Shown: positions 1-5,840 of the stretch, piece by piece
Layout: every line of letters starts with the position of its first letter
Position numbering within the stretch: position 1 is the stretch's first letter
Source: Chloroflexota bacterium
Lineage (GTDB): Bacteria > Chloroflexota > Anaerolineae > Promineifilales > Promineifilaceae
Direction of reading: 5' to 3'
Length of the DNA: 8,874 nt
NCBI GenBank assembly: GCA_024223125.1
Contig: JAAEOP010000259.1
Span: 1-8,874 of the forward strand
Translations under genes and position numbers: made by a program
The notes under the pieces: model-generated
Databases searched by the model: none
What the model saw: the letters and a program-made list of their open reading frames with translations, nothing else
What the model was told of the DNA's origin: nothing

Positions 1-1
1 C

Positions 2-112
2 GATTATTGGAGCAAACGCACTATTACCGGGCTGCTGCTAATGCCGGCCACCCGGCACAATATGGTGCATTTGAACGAAATTGAGAAGCTGAAAAAAAAG
101 AGAGGCTTCTGA
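2..112 (+). CDS. C-terminal end of an upstream protein (partial, unidentified)
   Basis: An open frame enters from the left edge and stops at TGA 110-112, giving 36 residues that end in a lysine-rich tail. The visible residues include MPATRHNMVHLNE, which has the helical, His/Asn-containing look of the last helix of DinB-like or related four-helix proteins; that is a weak impression, not an assignment. The frame is preferred over the other two because one of them stops early (84) and because its end falls just before a non-coding promoter region. There are about 90 bases between this stop and ftsK, and ftsK has its own promoter, so the two are probably separate transcription units. Only the tail is visible, so function cannot be stated. 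Confidence 0.45.
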   Translation, partial: DYWSKRTITGLLLMPATRHNMVHLNEIEKLKKKRGF

Positions 113-144
113 ACCAGGTAAACGGCCGTGTCACATTTACTCGG

Positions 145-173
145 CTGACGGGCGGCTCTATCCATGCTATAAT
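145..173 (+). promoter_or_regulatory. Extended -10 sigma70-type promoter for ftsK
   Basis: A perfect TATAAT lies at 168-173, preceded by TG at 165-166 with one base between (extended -10). CTGACG at 145-150 matches four of six bases of TTGACA with an ideal 17-bp spacer. Predicted transcription start is near 180, leaving a leader of about 22 nt before the ATG at 203. This is the clearest promoter in the window. An ACGGCCGT palindrome (122-129) sits just upstream of the -35 element. Confidence 0.75.
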
Positions 174-202
174 GTCTCATGTAATTACGGAACATCTGAG
201 CT

Positions 203-2842
203 ATGGCTAAGAAAAAAAGCAGCAGTAGTAAAAGAAAAACAACCGCCCGCGGCAAGTCTACTCGCGGCGGTACTCGAAAGCGTTCTACACGCAAAAAAAC
301 CAGTCGCAAGCGAACACAGCGGGAGATTCGCCTCAGTTTGGCCCAAAAAGCGCTCATCGTGGGCATTAGCATCGTTTTCCTTACCATCATTCTCATTCTC
401 AGTTTACTGTCACCTAATCAAGCGCAGCTAACGGCCGGGCTGTCATCCCTCATGCGGCAGATGTTTGGCTGGGGCAGCTTCATCTTTCCTCTGATTACCG
501 GCAGTATTGGATTGTATCTAGTGATGTGGGGCATGGAGCAGCAGCCCCAACTGCCTATTTTTCGACTGACAGGCTTTTTGCTGCTTTTTCTATCGTTAGA
601 ATCGTTAGCCACACAAGTTGTGCTGAAACGAAATAGTGACCTGGCCGATGTTTGGGCTGTAGCCCAGGCACAGCAGGGGGGCGGCTATCTAGGCGGAGCG
701 CTCACCTACGGTCTGGTAGGAGGATTGGGTGAATTAGGGGCTGTTTTTACGCTGGTCGTTGTCGCCGTTTTGGGTACGATTCTGTTGTTAGGCGTTTCCC
801 GTACAGACATTAGCCGGGCTATTAAGCAGTTAACTGCCCCCCGTGAAAGCGGCGCCGATGGGTCAGATTTACCTGAGCGAGAGATTGCCATCAACAACAG
901 CCGTACCCGCCGCGCGGCCGATAAGGAGCAATCAGACCAACCGCCACTGCCATTAGCTAAATCTTCCCCAGCAACGGCCGAACCCACCAAAACAAAAACG
1001 AAAGCGAAGCAACGATCCCATAAACCATCCCCCAAGAACAAACCGGAAGAAGCGCCTACTGTTGTTACACCGGTTTTCTTGGGCAACAACGGCCGTGCCG
1101 GAAGCCATAACTGGAAGCTGCCCGACATCGTTGCCATGCTCCACCCTGGCACAGATATGGACCCCACTGGCGCTGTCATCCGCGAACAGGTAGAAATCAT
1201 CGAACATACCCTGGAAAGCTTCGGTGCGCCGGCCACCGTCGTGGAGATTAATCAGGGGCCAACCATCACCCAATTTGGCGTCGAACCCAGCTTTTTACAG
1301 ATGCGTAATGGCAAGCGCACCAAAGTAAAGGTTGGAAAAATTGCCGGTCTGTCTGATGATCTGGCGCTGGCTTTACATGCTCAAGCGATTCGCATTCAAG
1401 CTCCTGTGCCCGGCAAAGGATATGTGGGCATTGAAGTACCTAACCCGGCCAAAGCCCTTGTTTCTTTGCGGGATGTGATGGAAACGGCCGCGTTTAAGAA
1501 AATCAAATCGCCTTTACGTCTGGGCTTTGGGCAAGATGTGGCCGGGCAACCCATCGTCGCCGATCTGGCTAAAATGCCCCATTTACTTATTGCCGGGGCT
1601 ACAGGCTCCGGTAAATCTGTCCTCGTCAACGGCATCATTGCCTGCCTGCTGCTGCAAAATACACCAGACCAACTTAAGCTAGTAATGGTAGACCCCAAAC
1701 GGGTGGAACTGACCGGCTACAATGGCATTCCTCATCTAGCCGCACCGGTGGTGGTGGAAATGGATCGCGTCATCGGTGTCCTGCAATGGGCCATGCGGGA
1801 GATGGATGCCCGCTACAAAATGTTTGCCGAAGTAGGCGCCCGCAATATGCTGGATTACAACAAAAAAATCCGCCGCGATAAAAACCGTGATGATTTGCCG
1901 TACATTGTCATTATTATTGATGAGTTGGCCGACCTGATGATGATGTCGCCTGAGGAAACGGAACGGGGAGTTACCCGGCTGGCTCAATTGGCGCGGGCTA
2001 CGGGCATGCATATGGTCATTGCGACGCAACGGCCGTCAGTAGATGTTGTTACCGGTCTGATTAAAGCCAACTTCCCGGCGCGGGTTGCCTTTGCTGTGGC
2101 TTCCGGTACTGACAGCCGTGTCATTTTAGATACGACCGGGGCTGAACGGCTGCTGGGCCAGGGAGATATGCTTTTTCAAGCGCCCGATACTGCTTCGCCG
2201 GTACGCTCTCAAGGCTGTTATGTTAGCCCTGAGGAACTAGATAAGTTGATTGCTTACTGGCGAACCGCCCGCCGCTTTAACATGATTCCGGCTACAGAAA
2301 GCGCCCAACCCAAAGATGAAATCATTCCCCCGCCAGAACCGAAGATGAAAGCCGCTCCCCCATCCCCAGCAGATGAATCGGAAATTTTGGCTCCGGTTGT
2401 GAATATGGGGGATGAAGAGGGGGCAAAAGAGGAAACGGCCGTGACGCCACAAAAAGTGAAAACGGCCACTCCTAAACCCCGCCCAAGCCCACCGCCGCCC
2501 AAAAAGAAAAAGGAAAAGTCAACGCAGCCCGCCACAACCCAACAGCCTCTCTGGGAAGCGCTGCAAGAAGAAGCCCAACAGCAGCCTGAATACGATGATG
2601 AATTGATGGTCGAAGCAATAGCTTTGGTTCGCAAACTCAACCGTGCCTCCACCTCATTATTACAACGCCGCTTCCGCATCGGCTACACCCGTGCCGCCCG
2701 CATGATAGACGCCATGGAAGATATGAACATCATCGGCCCCCCCACCGGAACCAGTAAAGCCCGCCAGGTGCTGCCCTGGGAAGACGACGAATTAGCTCCA
2801 AGTCCCCATAAAGACGAAAAGGGTGATGGCGAAAATGATTGA
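203..2842 (+). CDS. ftsK: DNA translocase FtsK/SpoIIIE family
   Basis: Membrane-anchored, ATP-driven double-stranded DNA pump that clears and aligns chromosome termini at the division septum. The 879 residues run in the family order. A very basic Lys/Arg/Ser/Thr N-terminus (1-40) comes first. Hydrophobic segments follow at about 48-70, 89-110, 119-140 and 161-198. A charged Pro/Lys linker fills about 200-300. The alpha/beta motor has Walker A GATGSGKS at 465-472, Walker B with Asp573-Glu574, and the conserved TQRPSVDVVTG and KANFPAR motifs near 608-627. A gamma winged-helix (about 797-857, with LQRRFRIGYTRAARMID) would read polar DNA motifs. An unusually long Pro/Lys/Glu linker of about 100 residues (691-796) separates motor and gamma domain. 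The ATG at 203 has no good Shine-Dalgarno sequence, only GAG two bases upstream, but the basic leader and a close promoter support it. menG follows after 61 bases. Confidence 0.97.
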   Translation: MAKKKSSSSKRKTTARGKSTRGGTRKRSTRKKTSRKRTQREIRLSLAQKALIVGISIVFLTIILILSLLSPNQAQLTAGLSSLMRQMFGWGSFIFPLITGSIGLYLVMWGMEQQPQLPIFRLTGFLLLFLSLESLATQVVLKRNSDLADVWAVAQAQQGGGYLGGALTYGLVGGLGELGAVFTLVVVAVLGTILLLGVSRTDISRAIKQLTAPRESGADGSDLPEREIAINNSRTRRAADKEQSDQPPLPLAKSSPATAEPTKTKTKAKQRSHKPSPKNKPEEAPTVVTPVFLGNNGRAGSHNWKLPDIVAMLHPGTDMDPTGAVIREQVEIIEHTLESFGAPATVVEINQGPTITQFGVEPSFLQMRNGKRTKVKVGKIAGLSDDLALALHAQAIRIQAPVPGKGYVGIEVPNPAKALVSLRDVMETAAFKKIKSPLRLGFGQDVAGQPIVADLAKMPHLLIAGATGSGKSVLVNGIIACLLLQNTPDQLKLVMVDPKRVELTGYNGIPHLAAPVVVEMDRVIGVLQWAMREMDARYKMFAEVGARNMLDYNKKIRRDKNRDDLPYIVIIIDELADLMMMSPEETERGVTRLAQLARATGMHMVIATQRPSVDVVTGLIKANFPARVAFAVASGTDSRVILDTTGAERLLGQGDMLFQAPDTASPVRSQGCYVSPEELDKLIAYWRTARRFNMIPATESAQPKDEIIPPPEPKMKAAPPSPADESEILAPVVNMGDEEGAKEETAVTPQKVKTATPKPRPSPPPPKKKKEKSTQPATTQQPLWEALQEEAQQQPEYDDELMVEAIALVRKLNRASTSLLQRRFRIGYTRAARMIDAMEDMNIIGPPTGTSKARQVLPWEDDELAPSPHKDEKGDGEND

Positions 2843-2872
2843 TTGACTTAGAATCATCCCTGGTTCAATCAT
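2835..2872 (+). repeat. 8-bp inverted repeat at the ftsK stop
   Basis: ATGATTGA (2835-2842, including the ftsK stop) is perfectly complementary to TCAATCAT (2865-2872) around a 22-nt loop. The stem is A/T-rich and only TTAATTA follows, so it is a poor intrinsic terminator. It may be a weak hairpin between ftsK and menG, or chance. Confidence 0.3.
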
Positions 2873-2903
2873 CTTAATTATCCACAAGGAAATTATCACA
2901 AAT

Positions 2904-3620
2904 ATGGCTCATTTAGAAGGACAGGAACGGGCTGAATACGTTCAGGATATGTTTGCTCGCATTGCCAACCAGTATGATCGCATGAACCGGCTGATGACGG
3001 CCGGACAAGATATCAAATGGCGTAGATACGTTATCGTTCAGGCACAGTTACCGGCACACGGCCGTCTGCTAGACATTGCAACTGGCACCGGCGACATTGC
3101 GTTGGAAGGGTTACGGCAAACGACTGATCTGGAAGCGGTAGGGGGCGACTTTACCATCGAAATGATGCAGGCCGGCAAACGTATTCCCGAACGGGCCTCC
3201 ATCATGTGGGCAGCCGCCGATACGCTGCAACTTCCCTTTCCCGATGATACCTTTAACGCTGTCACATCCGGTTTTTTGATGCGGAATGTGATTGATGTAC
3301 CCACCGCTTTCCGGGAGCAGATGCGTGTGACTAAACCAGGCGGCCGCATAGTGGTGTTGGAATCCAGCCCGCCTAAGAAGAATTTGTTACGGCCGTTTAT
3401 CAAAATCCACCTCAACCACATCATCCCCACCTTGGGACGGCTTGTCACCGGTGAGTCTGACGCCTACACCTACCTGCCCAACAGCACCCAGCAGTTTCAA
3501 TCCCCCGAATCTTTGGCCAACATGATGCGCCAGACTGGTCTTGTCAACGTCAACTATAAACTGTTTATGTTTGGCACCATTGCTATTCATGTAGGGCAAA
3601 AGCCGGTAGAGATTGGTTGA
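2904..3620 (+). CDS. menG: Demethylmenaquinone methyltransferase (UbiE/MenG family)
   Basis: SAM-dependent C-methyltransferase for the last step of menaquinone synthesis (demethylmenaquinone to menaquinone), a peripheral membrane enzyme; the family is also named UbiE. At 238 residues the length is typical. Family features in order: YDRMNRLMTAGQDIKWRR (24-41), SAM motif I LLDIATGTGDIAL (55-67), the acidic ribose-binding strand GGDFTIEMM (80-88), LPFPDDTFNAV (110-120), FLMRNV (124-129, usually FGLRNV), TKPGGR (143-148) and the C-terminal YTYLPNST block (188-195). The start is supported by AAGGA at 2886-2890, thirteen bases before the ATG, a little far. Lying alone behind ftsK, it is not in a men cluster here. 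Its final codons (VEIG, stop) carry an 11-mer shared with the repeat element at 6770-6780. A related small-molecule methyltransferase cannot be fully excluded. Confidence 0.87.
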   Translation: MAHLEGQERAEYVQDMFARIANQYDRMNRLMTAGQDIKWRRYVIVQAQLPAHGRLLDIATGTGDIALEGLRQTTDLEAVGGDFTIEMMQAGKRIPERASIMWAAADTLQLPFPDDTFNAVTSGFLMRNVIDVPTAFREQMRVTKPGGRIVVLESSPPKKNLLRPFIKIHLNHIIPTLGRLVTGESDAYTYLPNSTQQFQSPESLANMMRQTGLVNVNYKLFMFGTIAIHVGQKPVEIG

Positions 3621-3622
3621 CA
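3617..3622 (+). promoter_or_regulatory. Perfect -35-like TTGACA overlapping the menG stop
   Basis: TTGACA at 3617-3622 is an exact -35 consensus that includes the menG TGA stop. No good -10 lies at the right distance: TTAGGT at 3640-3645 with a 17-bp spacer matches poorly. It is listed as a candidate for the response-regulator promoter, with the chance of coincidence stated. Confidence 0.25.
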
Positions 3623-3632
3623 GAATGACTAC

Positions 3633-3710
3633 AACAGATTTAGGTAAGGAACAGATTGGCGTTCTCTCTGGAAAAATCTGTTTATGACTCCAATCTGTAA
3701 CCACTTGCCT
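3633..3710 (+). repeat. Nested, concentric inverted repeats before the response regulator
   Basis: ACAGATT occurs at 3634-3640 and 3651-3657. Its complement AATCTGT occurs at 3675-3681 and 3692-3698. The two direct copies on each side are 17 bases apart, and inner and outer pairs share one centre near 3666. A second, exclusive pairing is longer: ACAGATTGG (3651-3659) with CCAATCTGT (3690-3698), extended outward by AGGTAAG (3642-3648) with CTTGCCT (3704-3710), one G-U pair. No T-run follows, so it does not look like a simple terminator. It could be an operator pair for a dimeric regulator, an RNA switch in the leader, or a degenerate palindromic repeat. Confidence 0.6.
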
Positions 3711-3722
3711 TAAAACAAGAGC

Positions 3723-3728
3723 TATATT
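3723..3728 (+). promoter_or_regulatory. Possible -10 element immediately before the response-regulator start
   Basis: TATATT matches five of six bases of the -10 consensus and lies 12 bases before the ATG at 3741. Transcription from it would begin at or just before the start codon, giving a nearly leaderless mRNA. That fits the absence of a clear ribosome binding site, but no -35 element is seen at 16-18 bases upstream. Confidence 0.25.
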
Positions 3729-3740
3729 ACTATTCTGATT

Positions 3741-4469
3741 ATGTTACCAGACAAGCAACAAGATATTCAAACGATTCTGATTGTTGATGATAGCCCCTTT
3801 ATTTTGCAGGCTGTCCGACAGGCATTGGAGCAGGATGGGTTCCAGACGCTTACGGCCGTGTCTGGCAATGAAGCTCTGCAACAAATCTCCCGTAACGGTC
3901 TCCCCCATTTGGCAATTATAGACCTGAACATGCCCGGTATGGACGGCTTTGAACTCTGTGAAGCCATCCAGGAATTTTCCGACTTGCCAATCATTATGTT
4001 GACTGCCATTGATGATGAAAGCACCATTGTTCTCGGTTTGGATAAATATGCCGAAGATTACATCGTCAAGCCATTTCGTGCCGGCGAACTGGTAGCCCGT
4101 GTCCGACGCGTTCTGCGTCGCCTGGGAAATTATGCCTACACCTTAGACCCCGTTATCCGTGTAGATGACAACCTGCAAGTAGATTTTCCCAATCGTCATA
4201 TTATCCTCCAACGACAAACAAAACCAACCCCTCTGACCCCCACCGAAACCAAACTCCTCTACATTTTAATGCGGAACGCCGGCCGTACCGTGACCAACGA
4301 ATTCCTGTTGCGCCGTGTCTGGCCCCAAGAAGATGCCTACGAAGATCGGTTACACACCCACATCTATCGCCTGCGCCGCAAAATTGAAGACACCCCCAAA
4401 GACCCCCATTACATCATTTCTGAATGGGGAACGGGTTACAGTTTTGTTGCCCCGGTTTCCTCTACTTGA
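3741..4469 (+). CDS. OmpR/PhoB-type response regulator
   Basis: Two-domain DNA-binding transcription regulator of 242 residues. The receiver domain (about 11-125) has the acidic pair Asp16-Asp17, phospho-acceptor Asp61 in IIDLNMPGMDGF, Thr88 and Lys110 in VKPF, so phosphorylation chemistry looks intact. A winged-helix effector domain (about 145-237) has the TPTETKLLYIL entry helix, the recognition region RLHTHIYRLRRKIED and the wing GTGYSF. No histidine kinase is adjacent: menG lies upstream and a methyltransferase downstream, and the only kinase in the window belongs to another operon and to the HisKA_3 class, which normally pairs with NarL/LuxR-type regulators. So it is probably an orphan regulator, with unknown target genes. 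There is no clear Shine-Dalgarno before the ATG. The upstream gap holds nested inverted repeats that could be its own operator. Confidence 0.95.
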   Translation: MLPDKQQDIQTILIVDDSPFILQAVRQALEQDGFQTLTAVSGNEALQQISRNGLPHLAIIDLNMPGMDGFELCEAIQEFSDLPIIMLTAIDDESTIVLGLDKYAEDYIVKPFRAGELVARVRRVLRRLGNYAYTLDPVIRVDDNLQVDFPNRHIILQRQTKPTPLTPTETKLLYILMRNAGRTVTNEFLLRRVWPQEDAYEDRLHTHIYRLRRKIEDTPKDPHYIISEWGTGYSFVAPVSST

Positions 4470-4522
4470 GCAGTGTGTAATTTTCGGTGATCATTTCTCA
4501 TGGAACAATACCTGAACATTAG

Positions 4523-4538
4523 CTTCTGAAAACTGATC
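4523..4538 (+). repeat. 16-bp direct repeat, copy 1 (before the TPMT-type gene)
   Basis: CTTCTGAAAACTGATC is identical to 5239-5254, 716 bases downstream. Weaker similarity continues upstream (CTGAACAT against CTGACAT). The copy ends just before the ribosome binding site of the methyltransferase gene. Confidence 0.8.
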
Positions 4539-4539
4539 C

Positions 4540-4543
4540 GGAG
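4540..4543 (+). promoter_or_regulatory. Ribosome binding site for the TPMT-type methyltransferase
   Basis: GGAG at 4540-4543 lies five bases before the ATG at 4549. It fixes the start at this codon and begins almost at the end of the 16-bp direct repeat. Confidence 0.7.
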
Positions 4544-4548
4544 ACCCT

Positions 4549-5160
4549 ATGCCCGCTCACCCCAACCACCCTCAATTTTGGGAAACCCTGTATCAAAACG
4601 AACAATTTCCCTGGGACTTAAACGGGCCGACGCCTGTCTTTCAACGGCTGGCGAAAAATGGCGTTTTCCCACCAGGTAAAATGATTGTACTGGGCGCGGG
4701 AAGAGGATATGATGCCCACCTTTTTGCCCGGTATGGTTTTGCAGTCACGGCCGTAGACTTCGCTGCCGAAGCCATCCAATCCATGCAAGAAAACAATGAC
4801 CCGGATTATCCGGTTGAGATTGTGCAATCAGATTTTTTCATGCTGCCACAGGAGTGGAACGGCCGTTACCAGTACATCCTCGATTACACCTGCTTCTGTG
4901 CTATCCATCCCCCCCGTCGCGGCAAATACGCCGATTTAGTGGCTCGGCTCTTAAAACCCAGCGGCCAATACATCACTTTAGTCTTTCCCATTGGCACACG
5001 TCGCGGCGGGCCGCCTTACACTGTGCAGCCGAATGATATTATTGAATTATTTGCCGAACGGGGATTTGTGGTAACGCATCAAGAAGCACGGCCGTTTGAC
5101 TCCGTACCCGAACGCCAAAAATATGAAGAACTACTACTCTTGCAGAAATCTACCGGATAG
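4549..5160 (+). CDS. TPMT-type SAM-dependent methyltransferase
   Basis: Class I methyltransferase of 203 residues, resembling the thiopurine S-methyltransferase family (TPMT), which includes plant and bacterial halide/thiocyanate/thiol methyltransferases. Seen in the protein: FWETLYQNEQFPWDLNGPTPVF (10-31), the characteristic TPMT N-terminus with an aromatic Trp-Asp; SAM motif VLGAGRGYDA (47-56); the ribose-binding acidic residue in AVDFAAEA (Asp70); the DYTCFCAI motif IV region (112-119); LKPSGQYITLVFPI (135-148); and GGPPYTV (153-159). This pattern is typical of small bacterial TPMT-like proteins whose acceptor is mostly unknown: a thiol, halide or other small nucleophile. A good ribosome binding site supports the start. 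It stands apart from its neighbours, 79 bases after the response regulator and 266 before the next gene, and it is bracketed by a 16-bp direct repeat. The acceptor cannot be named from sequence alone. Confidence 0.87.
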   Translation: MPAHPNHPQFWETLYQNEQFPWDLNGPTPVFQRLAKNGVFPPGKMIVLGAGRGYDAHLFARYGFAVTAVDFAAEAIQSMQENNDPDYPVEIVQSDFFMLPQEWNGRYQYILDYTCFCAIHPPRRGKYADLVARLLKPSGQYITLVFPIGTRRGGPPYTVQPNDIIELFAERGFVVTHQEARPFDSVPERQKYEELLLLQKSTG

Positions 5161-5238
5161 CCTGACACATTTCCGGCCAGATCATGTAGCTTATTCGGCC
5201 AACTGCGCCCCTGTGGATACATGCCCACTGACATCGTT

Positions 5239-5254
5239 CTTCTGAAAACTGATC
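5239..5254 (+). repeat. 16-bp direct repeat, copy 2 (after the TPMT-type gene)
   Basis: CTTCTGAAAACTGATC is identical to 4523-4538. Its last three bases run into the 18-bp palindrome at 5252-5269. Confidence 0.8.
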
Positions 5255-5269
5255 AACCGATCGGTTGAT
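5252..5269. promoter_or_regulatory. 18-bp perfect palindrome, possible operator
   Basis: ATCAACCGATCGGTTGAT reads identically on both strands with no spacer. A core of the ACCGATCGGT type is like operators bound by dimeric TetR-family repressors, but no such regulator is visible in the window. It lies 158 bases before the start of the membrane-protein/ABC operon, rather far for a classical repressor site, so its target is uncertain. Confidence 0.45.
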
Positions 5270-5275
5270 ACGGCC

Positions 5276-5392
5276 GTCACCATCCCACTGATTCCCCAAT
5301 CCACCTTTCGTTAACCACAATTCCATCCCCCGATTGGTTACTTCTGCCAGCACGGCCATTATGATGTAAGCATCTTGAGCAGTTAGAAAATT
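5276..5392 (-). pseudogene. Possible remnant of an aminoglycoside/lincosamide-type nucleotidyltransferase
   Basis: Read on the minus strand, the frame from 5392 down to about 5276 gives residues such as LTAQDAYIIMAVLAEV followed by GMELWLTKGG. This resembles the N-terminal start of the ANT/Lnu nucleotidyltransferase-like family, where a helix is followed by an [IV]xxWLxGGWG motif. After that point the frame reads DGDGRINRSVDQF and has no family features; the expected Asp-rich catalytic motif is absent. No proper start with a ribosome binding site is seen. This would be a short decayed 5' fragment, but the match is from memory of the motif over about 35 residues and could be chance. Confidence 0.28.
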
Positions 5393-5406
5393 ATTTTCAA
5401 GATAAT
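5375..5406 (+). promoter_or_regulatory. Weak candidate promoter for the membrane-protein/ABC operon
   Basis: GATAAT at 5401-5406 matches five of six -10 bases and TTGAGC at 5375-5380 matches four of six -35 bases, but the 20-bp spacer is longer than ideal. A quasi-palindrome (ATTAT and ATAAT arms, 5390-5406) overlaps the -10. It is the best candidate in an A/T-rich stretch before the first gene of the operon. Confidence 0.3.
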
Positions 5407-5414
5407 ATGAAAAA

Positions 5415-5419
5415 GGGAG
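5415..5419 (+). promoter_or_regulatory. Strong ribosome binding site for the small membrane protein
   Basis: GGGAG, part of AAAAGGGAGA, lies seven bases before the ATG at 5427. It is the strongest Shine-Dalgarno in the window, supporting both the start and the reality of this small gene. Confidence 0.75.
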
Positions 5420-5426
5420 ATTAAAA

Positions 5427-5804
5427 ATGAACGATGAAATTAAAGATTTGAAAGACGGTGAAGAAGAGACAGAAGCAGCCCCGGAAAAAAACAGTAGTTG
5501 GATTATTGCGGCCGTTCTCATACTGGTCGGTTTTGTATTGTTACTCAGCAACTTTACCAGTTTTGAGTTTGAAAATTGGTGGGCGCTCTTTATGTTCATT
5601 CCGGCCGGGTTTATGTTTTCAACAGTTTGGCGCGATTACAAAGATAACGACGGTCTTACCAATAAAAGCACAGGCACTCTCATTGGCGGTCTGGCTATCT
5701 TGTTCATGATTGCCGTGTTCTTATTTAACTTGAGCTGGGGTTCCCTCTGGCCTGTCGCCTTTATATTTGGAGGCATTGCCGTCCTGCTAGGTAGTCGCAA
5801 ATAA
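5427..5804 (+). CDS. Small four-helix membrane protein (LiaI/LiaF transmembrane-like)
   Basis: A 125-residue protein with an acidic, hydrophilic N-terminus (1-23, rich in Asp/Glu/Lys) and four predicted membrane helices: about 24-42, 51-68, 82-101 and 105-122. It ends in a short basic LGSRK tail. Two near-repeated helix pairs separated by a polar loop (69-81), with Trp-rich starts (NWWALFMFIPAGF and SLWPVAFIFGGI), look like the LiaI/LiaF-type transmembrane region found in envelope-stress modules. This family link comes from pattern, not from a search. The helices are clear, the function is not. It has a strong ribosome binding site and is followed after only 36 bases by an ABC ATPase, so it probably opens the operon. 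A role as a membrane accessory or negative regulator of the kinase farther down is an inference. Confidence 0.85.
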   Translation: MNDEIKDLKDGEEETEAAPEKNSSWIIAAVLILVGFVLLLSNFTSFEFENWWALFMFIPAGFMFSTVWRDYKDNDGLTNKSTGTLIGGLAILFMIAVFLFNLSWGSLWPVAFIFGGIAVLLGSRK

Positions 5805-5840
5805 TGTTGAATTATCGAGTAAAGTAGGGTATGAAGAATC

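Larger units (their letters stand above)
5161..5426. other. 266-bp non-coding gap with palindrome, repeat and possible gene remnant
   Basis: No forward gene is supported here. The gap contains the second copy of the 16-bp repeat (5239-5254), an 18-bp perfect palindrome (5252-5269), an ACGGCCGT palindrome (5270-5277), a possible minus-strand gene remnant (about 5276-5392) and, at the right end, the likely start signals of the membrane-protein/ABC operon. Three palindromic or repeated elements run end to end between 5239 and 5277. Confidence 0.7.

Noticed and set aside
84..110. AGAAGC/GCTTCT inverted repeat as a terminator of the upstream gene
   Set aside because: The stem is only 6 bp, lies inside the coding tail before the stop codon, and is not followed by a T-run.
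4..396. Long minus-strand frame opposite the start of ftsK
   Set aside because: It is the antisense of the Lys/Arg-rich ftsK leader and membrane region, crosses a clear forward promoter, and shows no family motif.
706..1236. 176-residue minus-strand frame inside ftsK
   Set aside because: It is a shadow of the low-complexity ftsK linker; there is no recognisable domain and ftsK is certain on the other strand.
203..2842. KOPS-type (GGGNAGGG) loading sites for the encoded FtsK
   Set aside because: No copy was noticed on the + strand by eye. The motif of this lineage may differ, so nothing is claimed.
3335..3346. NotI-like GCGGCCGC in menG as a special site
   Set aside because: It is one of about 30 CGGCCG cores and is better seen as part of that general enrichment.
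3621..3740. tRNA or structured RNA gene in the menG-response regulator gap
   Set aside because: There is no cloverleaf, anticodon arm or conserved T-loop; the pairing is explained by the simple inverted repeats.
4315..4515. Forward frame of 66 codons overlapping the end of the response regulator
   Set aside because: It overlaps the conserved winged-helix coding region in another frame and has no good ribosome binding site or recognisable motif.
5150..5599. 149-residue minus-strand frame as an intact gene
   Set aside because: Its first part is antisense to the small membrane protein, which has a strong ribosome binding site and clear helices. Only the segment within the non-coding gap was kept, as a weak remnant candidate.
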